Below the pieces are notes generated by a model, which was given only the letters and a program-made list of their open reading frames with translations, made no database searches and was not told the origin of the DNA. A stretch of DNA of 64,000 bases. Source: Virgibacillus salexigens (GTDB taxonomy: Bacteria; Bacillota; Bacilli; Bacillales; Amphibacillaceae). This document shows, in pieces, positions 43,876 through 52,462 of this stretch (position 1 is its first letter; every line of letters begins with the position of its first letter). The stretch spans positions 930,001-994,000 of the forward strand of contig NZ_BNEO01000001.1 in NCBI RefSeq assembly GCF_014905415.1, written 5' to 3'. Both the position numbers and the translations under genes were made by a program.

Positions 43876-45204
43876 TTATTTTATATCTTCTAAAAAACGC
43901 TGATGTATCCAGACGCTATTTCCTTCTAGGATACCATTATACCAAAGGTTTTTCCCTATTTTAATCGTTCGATTTACAACAAATTCTTTTCCTCTAAACG
44001 CTCCAAGATCATCATAGACTAAGTTCCTTTTACCACCCCATGGGCGTTCAAAAGCCTGGCCAGCCCCCATTATAGAGTACCGCTTTTTATCAGAATCTAT
44101 TAATACTTCATCTTTACTATTGACATCATTTGCTTTCATCCAACCTACTATTCCTTTTTCACCACTCGGCTCGTTACTTAGTAAATAAAAAACGCTATTG
44201 CTAAATTTCGCTTCTCTTTTTATATAGTATACGCAATTCTTATAGTCCTCAGAGGGAACTCTATCTTGTTTATTCGTAGACAGATGAGAATAAATAAATG
44301 AACGATTAGCATTTATATGCCCTATCTTTGATATAGGTTGGATAATAAATTTTCCTCTATTCTCAAAAGGATGATGTTCGTCAATAATTGCTTGATTTTC
44401 ATCAGAATCGTTAGTATCTTCCGCTAAGGGGTCTATTCGATAAAGTTTATATTCTTCTTTTTCCTTTTTGGACATTTTTTTCCATTTATTTAGGAACGCT
44501 TCATACTTTGGTATTACTTCTTTTACTGGACCAAAATCTTTCACTTTTCCATATTCTAGCCAAAGTATTTTTTCACAAAACTGCTTCATCTGACCAATAG
44601 AATGACTTACAAAAATCATGGTTTTTCCTTGTTTTTTAAATTCTTTCATTTTATTTAAACTTTTCTCTGCGAAAGCTTTATCACCAACGGATAAGGCTTC
44701 ATCAATAATTAGAATATCAGGATCAACGGTAACAGAAATTGCAAAACCTAGTCTTGATTTCATTCCGCTTGAATAGGATTTCACAGGCTGATCAATAAAA
44801 TTTTCTAATTCTGCAAATTCAATAATTTCTGGTTCAAGCTTTTTAATATCATTTTTACTGAACCCAAGCATTAATAACTTTAGCTCAATATTATCCCTGC
44901 CCGTAAGATCATTTTTCAAACCAGCAGAAACAGCTATTAACGCAACTTCTCCTGAAATATCGACGTTACCATCAGTTTCTGGAACGATACCCGCTAAAAT
45001 ATTGGATAATGTTGACTTACCAGATCCGTTTACACCGACAAAGCCAATAATGTCTCCTTTTTCAGCTTCAAAATCTACTCCATTAAGCGCATAAAAATCT
45101 TCCCCATAGCTTTTAGGAGTTAACAGATCCAACAACCGTTCTCGAGAACCATTATATAACTTGTATTTTTTTTTAATGCCTTTTGCAACTATTGCCTTTT
45201 CCAT
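43876..45204 (-). CDS. tagH: TagH: teichoic acid export ATPase with C-terminal GW-like module
   Basis: A 442-residue ABC ATPase. Walker A is GVNGSGKST (57-65), signature SYSSGMKSR (143-151), Walker B ILIIDEA (164-170), H-loop His201: the polysaccharide/teichoic acid exporter class. After a charged linker (240-290) a 150-residue module follows: SKIGHI (292), VYYIKREAK, GIVGWMKANDV, PWGGKRNLVYDDLGAF, WYNGILEGNSVWIHQRFL. The same landmarks recur four times in the secreted glucosaminidase at 52463-55732. No membrane segment separates the two parts, so the module should lie in the cytoplasm. TagG follows 16 bp upstream. The ATPase call is firm; the role of the module is unknown. Confidence 0.93.
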   Translation of the reverse strand: MEKAIVAKGIKKKYKLYNGSRERLLDLLTPKSYGEDFYALNGVDFEAEKGDIIGFVGVNGSGKSTLSNILAGIVPETDGNVDISGEVALIAVSAGLKNDLTGRDNIELKLLMLGFSKNDIKKLEPEIIEFAELENFIDQPVKSYSSGMKSRLGFAISVTVDPDILIIDEALSVGDKAFAEKSLNKMKEFKKQGKTMIFVSHSIGQMKQFCEKILWLEYGKVKDFGPVKEVIPKYEAFLNKWKKMSKKEKEEYKLYRIDPLAEDTNDSDENQAIIDEHHPFENRGKFIIQPISKIGHINANRSFIYSHLSTNKQDRVPSEDYKNCVYYIKREAKFSNSVFYLLSNEPSGEKGIVGWMKANDVNSKDEVLIDSDKKRYSIMGAGQAFERPWGGKRNLVYDDLGAFRGKEFVVNRTIKIGKNLWYNGILEGNSVWIHQRFLEDIK

Positions 45205-45220
45205 ACGAGATCACAAGCCT

Positions 45221-46048
45221 TTATAAATAATCAATAAAATGTTTACGAAATTTAACATGTAACATAGAGCCAAACATGAATAGTACAATTACGAATACCC
45301 AGAAAATTAAACTGTATTCCCAATTAGTAATAAAATGCCATTCCGTACCAAATAAAGCAGCTCGGTACCCCTCAATTAGATAATAGAGTGGATTTAATTT
45401 TAAAATCGTTAATATCTCTGGAAACTCATCGCCAACTATACTTAATGGCCACAAGACACCTGATACATAAAGGAACATTCGAAGTACAGAATTAAGTAAC
45501 ATATGAACATCCCTAACAATCGTCGATAATGTTGAAGTTATTAAAGATAAAGCAAAGATTAAAGCGATTGCTGCAAAGATATAATAAATCAATTGTAGAT
45601 AGTAGATGGAAACATATTCTCCCATACTATTTAACAGGATAATTGAAATCCCTAACATGATAAGATGGACATAAAATTGGGAAAAAATAACATACCCTGG
45701 AATAATACTCATCGGGAAATTCATTTTGGACAGCATCTTGAGACGCGAGTAAATGGATTTCGATCCTTGGATGGTTCCTTGGTAGAAGAATATCCAAAGA
45801 AAGAAACCCGCTAACAGCCAAGGGAAGAAATCAATTTCCCGGCCATCAGCCAATACGATGCCTTCTCTACTTCTAAGTGTTGTAAATACAAACCAGTAAA
45901 TAGCGATTTGTATTGCTGGGTTAAATATTTCCCATAGTATGCCTAAATAATTATTTTTGTTTTTATTTTTTAATTCATATATAGAAAGCCTTCTAATCAG
46001 ATAGAAGTTTTCTATTTGCTCCTTCATAACCTTCAATGCAGATTTCAT
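45221..46048 (-). CDS. tagG: TagG: teichoic acid export permease (ABC-2 type)
   Basis: A 275-residue permease with six hydrophobic segments. YLGILWEIFNPAIQIAIYWF is the conserved first membrane stretch of polysaccharide ABC-2 exporters; DVHMLLNSVLRMFLYVSGVL and LNPLYYLIEGYR are later signatures. With TagH it exports finished wall teichoic acid on undecaprenyl carrier. AAAGGATATACGT precedes the ATG. The order TagG-TagH with a 16-bp gap is the same as in other Bacillus relatives. Confidence 0.94.
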   Translation of the reverse strand: MKSALKVMKEQIENFYLIRRLSIYELKNKNKNNYLGILWEIFNPAIQIAIYWFVFTTLRSREGIVLADGREIDFFPWLLAGFFLWIFFYQGTIQGSKSIYSRLKMLSKMNFPMSIIPGYVIFSQFYVHLIMLGISIILLNSMGEYVSIYYLQLIYYIFAAIALIFALSLITSTLSTIVRDVHMLLNSVLRMFLYVSGVLWPLSIVGDEFPEILTILKLNPLYYLIEGYRAALFGTEWHFITNWEYSLIFWVFVIVLFMFGSMLHVKFRKHFIDYL

Positions 46049-46131
46049 ACGTATATCCTTTCAGAGTATAAAATATACTGTCTACTTTTTACGTTATTAA
46101 ATTATACAAGTAATAATTATAAAACACAATG

Positions 46132-46164
46132 AAAAATCAGGCCTGCAATAAAGGCCTGATTTTT
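46132..46164 (-). terminator. Terminator after the TagF-like gene
   Basis: Arms AAAAATCAGGCCT and AGGCCTGATTTTT around a 7-nt loop, immediately past the stop and ending in T runs. Confidence 0.9.
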
Positions 46165-46167
46165 GAG

Positions 46168-48291
46168 CTATTGTTGAAAGACATCTTCTACCACTCTTTT
46201 ACTCGCTTGGCCATCCTCTAGATAACAGAACCTGTTATAAAATTCCTCTGTGATTGTTGAAGGGATAAAACCATTTTCCTTTATTGCTAATACTTCGTTA
46301 ATAATTTCTTCTGTAGTTTTCACTAAAGGTCCCGGTGCTTTTTGTTCGAAATCAAAGTAAAAACCTCTTAAATTATCCCGATAATCTTCTATATCGTACA
46401 CATAAAAAAGCATTGGCCTCTTCAAATTAGCATAGTCAAAAAACACAGAAGAATAGTCTGTAATTAATAAATCAGCAATTAAATAAAGTTCTCTAATATC
46501 TTCATGATGGGAAAAATCATAGACAAAACCTTCATACCCTGTCAAATCTAAATTTTCAGCTACCAAATAATGAAGCCTTAATACAATAATATATTCATCA
46601 CCAAGTTGTTCATTCATTCGGTCTAAGTCCATTTGTAAATCAAACTTATACTTCCCTTTTGAGTAGAACTGGTTATCTCTCCATGTAGGGGCGTACAATA
46701 TTATTTTTTTATCTAAAGGTAAGTTTGCTACTTTTTTTATGTTATTTACACTCTCTTGGTTATTCGAATTGATTAAAAAATCGTTTCTCGGGTATCCCGA
46801 TTCAATAACATTTTTTTCAAACTGAAATGCTCGTTTAAAAATTACCGTTGAGTAAGCATTTGGAGAAACTAAAAAATCCCATTTGCTTGCTTCTTTGATG
46901 AAATTTTCCTTATATTTTGTTGTGTTCGTACCAGGCATATGAACTTCATCCATATCCGCAGCTAACCGTTTTAAAGGGGTTCCATGCCACGTTTGTAAAT
47001 ATTTCGTATGTTTTGGTTTTGGAATCCATAAAGGCAAACGACTATTAGAAACCCAATATTCCGCTCTTGCCATTAATAATAGCCACTTTATCGAAAATCT
47101 TCTGACTGCTTGTACATCCCTGTCATTAAAGACCTGTTCATGTCGCCTATCCATGCTCCAGTACATATCATAATTCATATTATTTGCTGCCATATATTCA
47201 TATATTGCTCTTGGGCTATCACTAAATTGTTTGCCATGGAAGCTTTCAAAGATAATTGTGTTTTTCTTTCTTGGCAATTTTGAGATCAATGAAAAAGCCT
47301 TTTTATATATTACCCGTAGTTTTCTACTTCTTCTTATTTTGACCCATTTCTTTTTCATATTTCGAATCACTTCATTCTTCAAATTATACTTTGATACCTG
47401 AACTGATAAATATTTTGACTTCTTTGTAGGCTTTACAACAATTTTGACTTTTTGGTTTTGCAAATTAATAATTTGCCTCGTAGCTCTATTTTCAAGATGA
47501 TTAACCCGTATTCTAGTACTTTTCACTTCATAATTCTGACCTTTATATTTATAGTCCATTACCAAATAAAATTTTAAATATAGTTTATTGTCTATTTCAT
47601 TTATAAAATCCTTTAAATTACATTGGCCTTTGATACCAGTATTCGATATATTTGAATTGCCTTCGTATTTTTCGACTAAATCTTCTCTTTTAAACCGCTC
47701 TATAGGTAATTCGATGTCTTCTTCATCCAGATTACTTGTCATTACTAACTTAAGGTTCGTAATTTGAACTTCATTTGTTTTATAATACGGCGGAAAATTA
47801 AAGTATCCTGAAAAAGAAAATGTATCATTGACTAAATTAACTGTTTCAAACTTTGAATATAAAATAAAATCATTTATCCTAAATGATATTTTCCCATTTC
47901 GAGTAGTGTAAGGATAGAACATTTTCTTTTCTTCTTCTAGTACTGTAGTTAAAAAACGAATATTTTCATAATTACTCTTTACTCTAGTTTGCTTGATATC
48001 TTCTTCATCGTTTTTGCGAACAAAGTATAGATCCCAAATACTATTCTCAAAAAAGGTTTGTCGATAGTCATTAAAAGGGATGGTACATTCAAATATGACA
48101 AATTCTTGCACCGCTTCCAATTTAGAAAAATTCAATCGTAATTGTTTATTATTATAACGTTCTTCTAGTATAAAGTAATATTCTTCTACCTCTTGTAGCA
48201 GACGATCTTTAATCGCTATTGTGAAATTATAGATATTATCATGAAGCGTAAAGTTAATAATTTGGTTATTTTTCATATTATCCAAAACCAT
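46168..48291 (-). CDS. CDP-glycerol glycerophosphotransferase, TagF-like, with N-terminal beta-rich domain
   Basis: A 707-residue polymerase. The C-terminal 370 residues form the Glyphos_transf domain: KNTIIFESFHGKQFSDSPRA, LQTWHGTPLKRLAADMDE, ESGYPRNDFLI, ILYAPTWRDNQF, VLRLHYLVAENLD and LLITDYSSVFFDYANLKRPM. These add glycerol-phosphate units from CDP-glycerol to the polymer. The first 300 residues look beta-rich and do not show GT2 motifs, unlike the gene at 50162. The ATG is 13 nt after AGGAG, which is long; ATG 48276 is the alternative. It lies upstream of tagGH but is cut off from it by a terminator. Confidence 0.9.
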   Translation of the reverse strand: MVLDNMKNNQIINFTLHDNIYNFTIAIKDRLLQEVEEYYFILEERYNNKQLRLNFSKLEAVQEFVIFECTIPFNDYRQTFFENSIWDLYFVRKNDEEDIKQTRVKSNYENIRFLTTVLEEEKKMFYPYTTRNGKISFRINDFILYSKFETVNLVNDTFSFSGYFNFPPYYKTNEVQITNLKLVMTSNLDEEDIELPIERFKREDLVEKYEGNSNISNTGIKGQCNLKDFINEIDNKLYLKFYLVMDYKYKGQNYEVKSTRIRVNHLENRATRQIINLQNQKVKIVVKPTKKSKYLSVQVSKYNLKNEVIRNMKKKWVKIRRSRKLRVIYKKAFSLISKLPRKKNTIIFESFHGKQFSDSPRAIYEYMAANNMNYDMYWSMDRRHEQVFNDRDVQAVRRFSIKWLLLMARAEYWVSNSRLPLWIPKPKHTKYLQTWHGTPLKRLAADMDEVHMPGTNTTKYKENFIKEASKWDFLVSPNAYSTVIFKRAFQFEKNVIESGYPRNDFLINSNNQESVNNIKKVANLPLDKKIILYAPTWRDNQFYSKGKYKFDLQMDLDRMNEQLGDEYIIVLRLHYLVAENLDLTGYEGFVYDFSHHEDIRELYLIADLLITDYSSVFFDYANLKRPMLFYVYDIEDYRDNLRGFYFDFEQKAPGPLVKTTEEIINEVLAIKENGFIPSTITEEFYNRFCYLEDGQASKRVVEDVFQQ

Positions 48292-48396
48292 GTTACAAGT
48301 AAGGCTCCTCTCTGTGGCTGACTAACAATATTATATGGGGAAAATTTTTTATTAGCAAATATCTTTTTGTTCTAGTATGTACAATGTATACTACAA

Positions 48397-48434
48397 AGCT
48401 AAGTAGCCCACATAAGGATGCGGACTACTTAGCT
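48397..48434 (-). terminator. Terminator after the TagE-like gene
   Basis: Arms AGCTAAGTAG and CTACTTAGCT, extended by a CC/GG pair after one mismatch, about 45 bp past the stop. The T tail is short. Confidence 0.6.
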
Positions 48435-48478
48435 GCAACGTAACTGGATTACAATAAATTAGTAGGTTCTTAATTTAA

Positions 48479-49987
48479 TTATTGATATAATTCAAGCCAA
48501 TTCCTTCTATATTTTTCCTCACTAAATCTTTCATTTACATCCAATGCATTTGAAGACAATTCACTACGAAAATCCTCATCTTGCATTACTTTAATTATTT
48601 TTTGTGCAAGTTCTTCTCTATTACCTTCTTCAACTAGAGACCCGTTCGTCCCGTTTGTAATTATATCGCTTGGTCCATATTTAATCTTATATGCAATTAC
48701 CGGAGTTCCAACTGCCATACTTTCTGTTATCACCATCGCAAATCCTTCTTGCCTTGAAGTTAAAATGGAACAGGCTGCTTCTTTGTATGCTTGTTGTGGG
48801 CTGCTTGTAAAAGGTTTTAAATAGACATTATTCTGTAATCCAAGCTTGTTAATTAACGTTTGTAATTGATCTTTCATTTCACCATATCCATAGATATAGT
48901 ATTTGGCTTCAGGTACCTTTTCTATCACATACTTAAAAGCATGGATAGCTTCATCAAGGCGTTTATCCTCATGATATCTGGCTAAGGTTACTGCAAGCTT
49001 TGCGTCTTGTGGAACTGTACTTTTTAATATATTTTCATCTTTTATATATGTTGAATGAGGAATAACTGTAAAGTTTTCCTGTTTACCATATACAGATTCT
49101 ACGTCTTGTTTTTGCTCATTTGTTAAAAATACTACTTTATCAAGATATTTGGCATTTTCAAAAAGAAAATGACTGCCTGGTTTGATGTTATTTATATTAC
49201 TGTAAGGCTTACTCAAATGACTTGTGTGCAATACTTCTATTTTCTTTATATTCTCATGTTCAACATTCACTAATAATTTCGTAAACCTTCTCAGTTCACT
49301 AGATACTACAGGATATTCATAATTATTTAAGATAGTATTCAACCATCCTAAATGACAATCGTAGATGGAAGAATATTCTCTTGGATTATCAAAAAAAGTT
49401 ACTACCCTTCCCTCTTTTTGAGTTTTCGGATTTACATGTACACTTAAAAAGCATTCCTCTTTATTATCAAAGTACTGGTCATATCGAGGTTTATTGTTAA
49501 CATTATCCATATATCTCGTTCTTACTAAGAGACCATCTCCATTGAATTCTTCCCGCCGTTTTCTTTTCCCGCTTTCATCCATATAATCAATAAACTTCAA
49601 GGAACCATTTGGATTAAACCTTTTATATTTAACATATAAACCATCTTTATAATACCGGTATGATGGCTCTGTCTTTTTATCCTCAACCGGAAAATGTAAA
49701 AACCCCTTTTCTTCTACTTTTTGATCTTGCCTTTTCTTTTTTCTAGTACTTTTATTAGGTTTTAAGTCTTCAAAGAAGTTATATACCGTAACTTTTTTAT
49801 TTAAAATCTTTTGTTTATAGAGCTGCTGAATAATTTGGTTATGATTTTGTTGATAAAGAAAAGTTATTATAATAACTTCTTTGTGATGTTCAGCAAGAAG
49901 ATTAGCACGTTTTATGGAAGCTTTCGTTACGCCACCTCGTTGAACATCTAAAGAACTAACAATAATAACTGGTGTAATTTTTTTCAA
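48479..49987 (-). CDS. GT4 glycosyltransferase, TagE-like (poly-glycerolphosphate glucosyltransferase type)
   Basis: A 502-residue enzyme. The N-terminal half has the sugar-binding opening VSSLDVQRGGVTKASIKRAN and a TagE/GtfA-type beta-rich insertion (YKDGLYVKYKRFNPNGSLKF to about 215). The C-terminal half is GT4: LAVTLARYHEDKRLDEAIHA, YIYGYGEMKDQL, SRQEGFAMVITESMAVGTPV with E-x(7)-E. Family members glucosylate teichoic acid or protein. Its place between TagF-like genes favours teichoic acid decoration. TTG at 49987 has AAAAGGGGAAC 8 nt upstream; the longer ATG start (50008) lacks a site. Confidence 0.87.
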   Translation of the reverse strand: MKKITPVIIVSSLDVQRGGVTKASIKRANLLAEHHKEVIIITFLYQQNHNQIIQQLYKQKILNKKVTVYNFFEDLKPNKSTRKKKRQDQKVEEKGFLHFPVEDKKTEPSYRYYKDGLYVKYKRFNPNGSLKFIDYMDESGKRKRREEFNGDGLLVRTRYMDNVNNKPRYDQYFDNKEECFLSVHVNPKTQKEGRVVTFFDNPREYSSIYDCHLGWLNTILNNYEYPVVSSELRRFTKLLVNVEHENIKKIEVLHTSHLSKPYSNINNIKPGSHFLFENAKYLDKVVFLTNEQKQDVESVYGKQENFTVIPHSTYIKDENILKSTVPQDAKLAVTLARYHEDKRLDEAIHAFKYVIEKVPEAKYYIYGYGEMKDQLQTLINKLGLQNNVYLKPFTSSPQQAYKEAACSILTSRQEGFAMVITESMAVGTPVIAYKIKYGPSDIITNGTNGSLVEEGNREELAQKIIKVMQDEDFRSELSSNALDVNERFSEEKYRRNWLELYQ

Positions 49988-50161
49988 TTTAAGTTCCCCT
50001 TTTCCCATTTAAATAACAAAGCTTTAAACGAAGGAATTTATACTGCTTTTTTACTCTAGCTAGTTATTCACTTGTGAAATATTCATTTTACTATATATAT
50101 TATTTTTAATAAACTATTACCCATAATATAAATAAAACAAAACTAGGAAATTATTAACTAT

Positions 50162-52291
50162 TTATTCATTGTCCACAAAAATCGTTTTAACTGTATTTTC
50201 TGCCGCGCTCCCATTATCCCAAACACAATACTTATTATAAAATGCTTCATATTTATCTTGATAATTCGCATGGACCTGTTTAATCTGATTAATTGCATTT
50301 ATCACTTCATCGGTAGTTAATAGCAGCGGACCTGGAACTTCTTCTTCCATGTCAAAATAAAAACCTCTTAGCTGATCACGATACTTTTCAATATCATAGG
50401 TGTAAAACAAAATTGGTCTCTTTAAATGTGCATAATCAAAAAATACGGAAGAATAGTCAGTTATTAATATATCGGAAACTAAATAAAGTTCAGCAATATC
50501 ATCATATAAACTAAAATCAATTACGAAATCTTTATATTCTGATACATCAAGTTGATTTGCTATATGATAATGTGTGCGCAATAATATAATATAATCCGAT
50601 GCTAATTTAGCTTGCATTTTATCTAATTCTAACTTTAAAGTGAATTTATAATTGCCTCTAGAAAAGAACTCATCGTCCCTCCAAGTTGGAGCATATAAGA
50701 TTACCTTCTTATTAATAGGGAGTCCAAGCCTTTCTTTTATTTCCTTAATCGCATCATAACTATTTCTTTGATACAAAATATCATTTCTTGGATACCCATA
50801 TTCAAGCATTTGCTTATCATATTTAAAAGCACTTCTAAAGATTTTGGAAGAATATCGGTTTGGCGAATTTAAATAATCCCACCGACGAGATTGTATATAA
50901 AAATTGCTTTTATAGTTCGGATCTGCAGAATATATATCTTTAATATCAAATACCAATGTCTTTAACGGCGTGCCATGCCACGTTTGTAAGTATATATTGC
51001 CGTCTCTTTTATTTAAATATTTTGGTAATCTAGAATTACTTACCCAATACTTGGATTTTGCTAAATAATAAAAATAACGTAAGCTGAATCTTTTAACTTG
51101 AATCGGATCCCCTGGTATATCCTTCTTTTCAAGTACACTCCATACATATTTATATCTCATCTTATTATGTAGCATATATTCATATATATATTTTGGGTTG
51201 TCTGAATAAGCTTTTCCTAAGAAGCTCTCGAAAAAAACGAAATCTTTCTTCATTTTTGTTTTCATAAACACTTTACGATATAAAAAGGTATAAAATTTCT
51301 TCTTTGTTTTAACCGCACTTTTCAACTCTCTCAAAAATTGATGCTGGACATTAATTCTTTTATATTGTTTTATCGTTCCATTTATTAACACATTCGCTTC
51401 TCTTTTTAAGACAGTACTATGTTCGTTAACTAAATCGTGGTTCAGTCTGATAAACGTCTTATGCAGCGAGTTATAGAAGTTATCGATACTACGATATTCT
51501 TTAAAATACGTAACAATATTCTTTCTATAAAAGTTTAAAAACTGTTTATCTATATAAGTGTTCAATGCCTCATCATTACTACTATCTTTTAGCTTATTAT
51601 ATATATGTATATAGTCTTTAATCTTATAATAATCGTCACTTTGATTCAAAGAGGGATTTGATATGGGATCATTTCTTTTTCTTTTAAAATAAATGGCTTC
51701 TTTTAAATAAGGAACTACTTCACATTTATTAAAGGCAGGGACAATAAAACCTAAGTCAGAATATAAGTTTACTTGCTCAGAAAATTTCAATTGCTCTTTT
51801 AAAATAAAATCCCTTCTAATCAATGTGTTTAAGGCTGATTTATTATTTAGTAAATTATATTTATTATCGGTATAATGGCTCAATTTTGAAAGCCCTTCCA
51901 AAATTACGGCAAGACTATTCGCAAATGTTGTTTTCTTTATCTTGCCACGAATTATACAATAGTCTTGAATGTTATTTATTAACATTTCTAGTGTTTTTTC
52001 GGGTAAGTAATCATCACTATCTAAAAAATAGACAAATTCCCCATTTGCGTTTTTAATTCCATGGTTGCGTGCAAAACCTGCTCCTTTTGATTTGCTTAAA
52101 TGATAGACTTTAATACTATCATTTAAATGGGCCAGCTGATTTAATTTATCTGTACATTTTTGCGCGCTACCGTCGTTAACAATTAATATTTCAACATTTT
52201 GATAAGTTTGATGCAAAATAGATTCGATACATTTTTCTAAATAATCTTCGCTATTGTACACAGGTACAATTACCGATATTAACCCTTTCAC
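50162..52291 (-). CDS. GT2 and CDP-glycerol glycerophosphotransferase fusion, TagF-like
   Basis: A 709-residue two-part enzyme. Residues 1-220 are a GT2 domain: LISVIVPVYNSEDYLEKCIE, ILIVNDGSAQKC, GAGFARNHGIKNANGEFVYF, LDSDDYLPEKTLE with the D-x-D site. From about 340 the Glyphos_transf domain starts (VFFESFLGKAYSDNPKYIYE), with LQTWHGTPLKTLVFDIK, EYGYPRNDILY, ILYAPTWRDDEFF and LLITDYSSVFFDYAHLKRPI. So one chain could add both a sugar and glycerol phosphate, making a sugar-containing teichoic backbone (inferred). The GTG at 52291 follows GGGGTGAAATA; the earlier ATG (52321) has no site. Confidence 0.9.
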   Translation of the reverse strand: MKGLISVIVPVYNSEDYLEKCIESILHQTYQNVEILIVNDGSAQKCTDKLNQLAHLNDSIKVYHLSKSKGAGFARNHGIKNANGEFVYFLDSDDYLPEKTLEMLINNIQDYCIIRGKIKKTTFANSLAVILEGLSKLSHYTDNKYNLLNNKSALNTLIRRDFILKEQLKFSEQVNLYSDLGFIVPAFNKCEVVPYLKEAIYFKRKRNDPISNPSLNQSDDYYKIKDYIHIYNKLKDSSNDEALNTYIDKQFLNFYRKNIVTYFKEYRSIDNFYNSLHKTFIRLNHDLVNEHSTVLKREANVLINGTIKQYKRINVQHQFLRELKSAVKTKKKFYTFLYRKVFMKTKMKKDFVFFESFLGKAYSDNPKYIYEYMLHNKMRYKYVWSVLEKKDIPGDPIQVKRFSLRYFYYLAKSKYWVSNSRLPKYLNKRDGNIYLQTWHGTPLKTLVFDIKDIYSADPNYKSNFYIQSRRWDYLNSPNRYSSKIFRSAFKYDKQMLEYGYPRNDILYQRNSYDAIKEIKERLGLPINKKVILYAPTWRDDEFFSRGNYKFTLKLELDKMQAKLASDYIILLRTHYHIANQLDVSEYKDFVIDFSLYDDIAELYLVSDILITDYSSVFFDYAHLKRPILFYTYDIEKYRDQLRGFYFDMEEEVPGPLLLTTDEVINAINQIKQVHANYQDKYEAFYNKYCVWDNGSAAENTVKTIFVDNE

Positions 52292-52390
52292 TATTTCACC
52301 CCATTTTTTCGCATAATTCAATTAAATTATATAACTTATTTTGTTTTACTACAACATTTGACATTCAAACTAAATCCTGTAATAAAAAAC

Positions 52391-52429
52391 GAACCCTTTA
52401 AAGAAAAATTACGCATTCTTTTAGGGTTC
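52391..52429 (-). terminator. Terminator after the repeat-rich glucosaminidase
   Basis: GAACCCT and AGGGTTC with an inner AAAGAA/TTCTTT stem, followed on the minus strand by GTTTTTTATT. Confidence 0.85.
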
Positions 52430-52462
52430 ATTTTTTCTATGAATATATTAACTTATTTTCTA

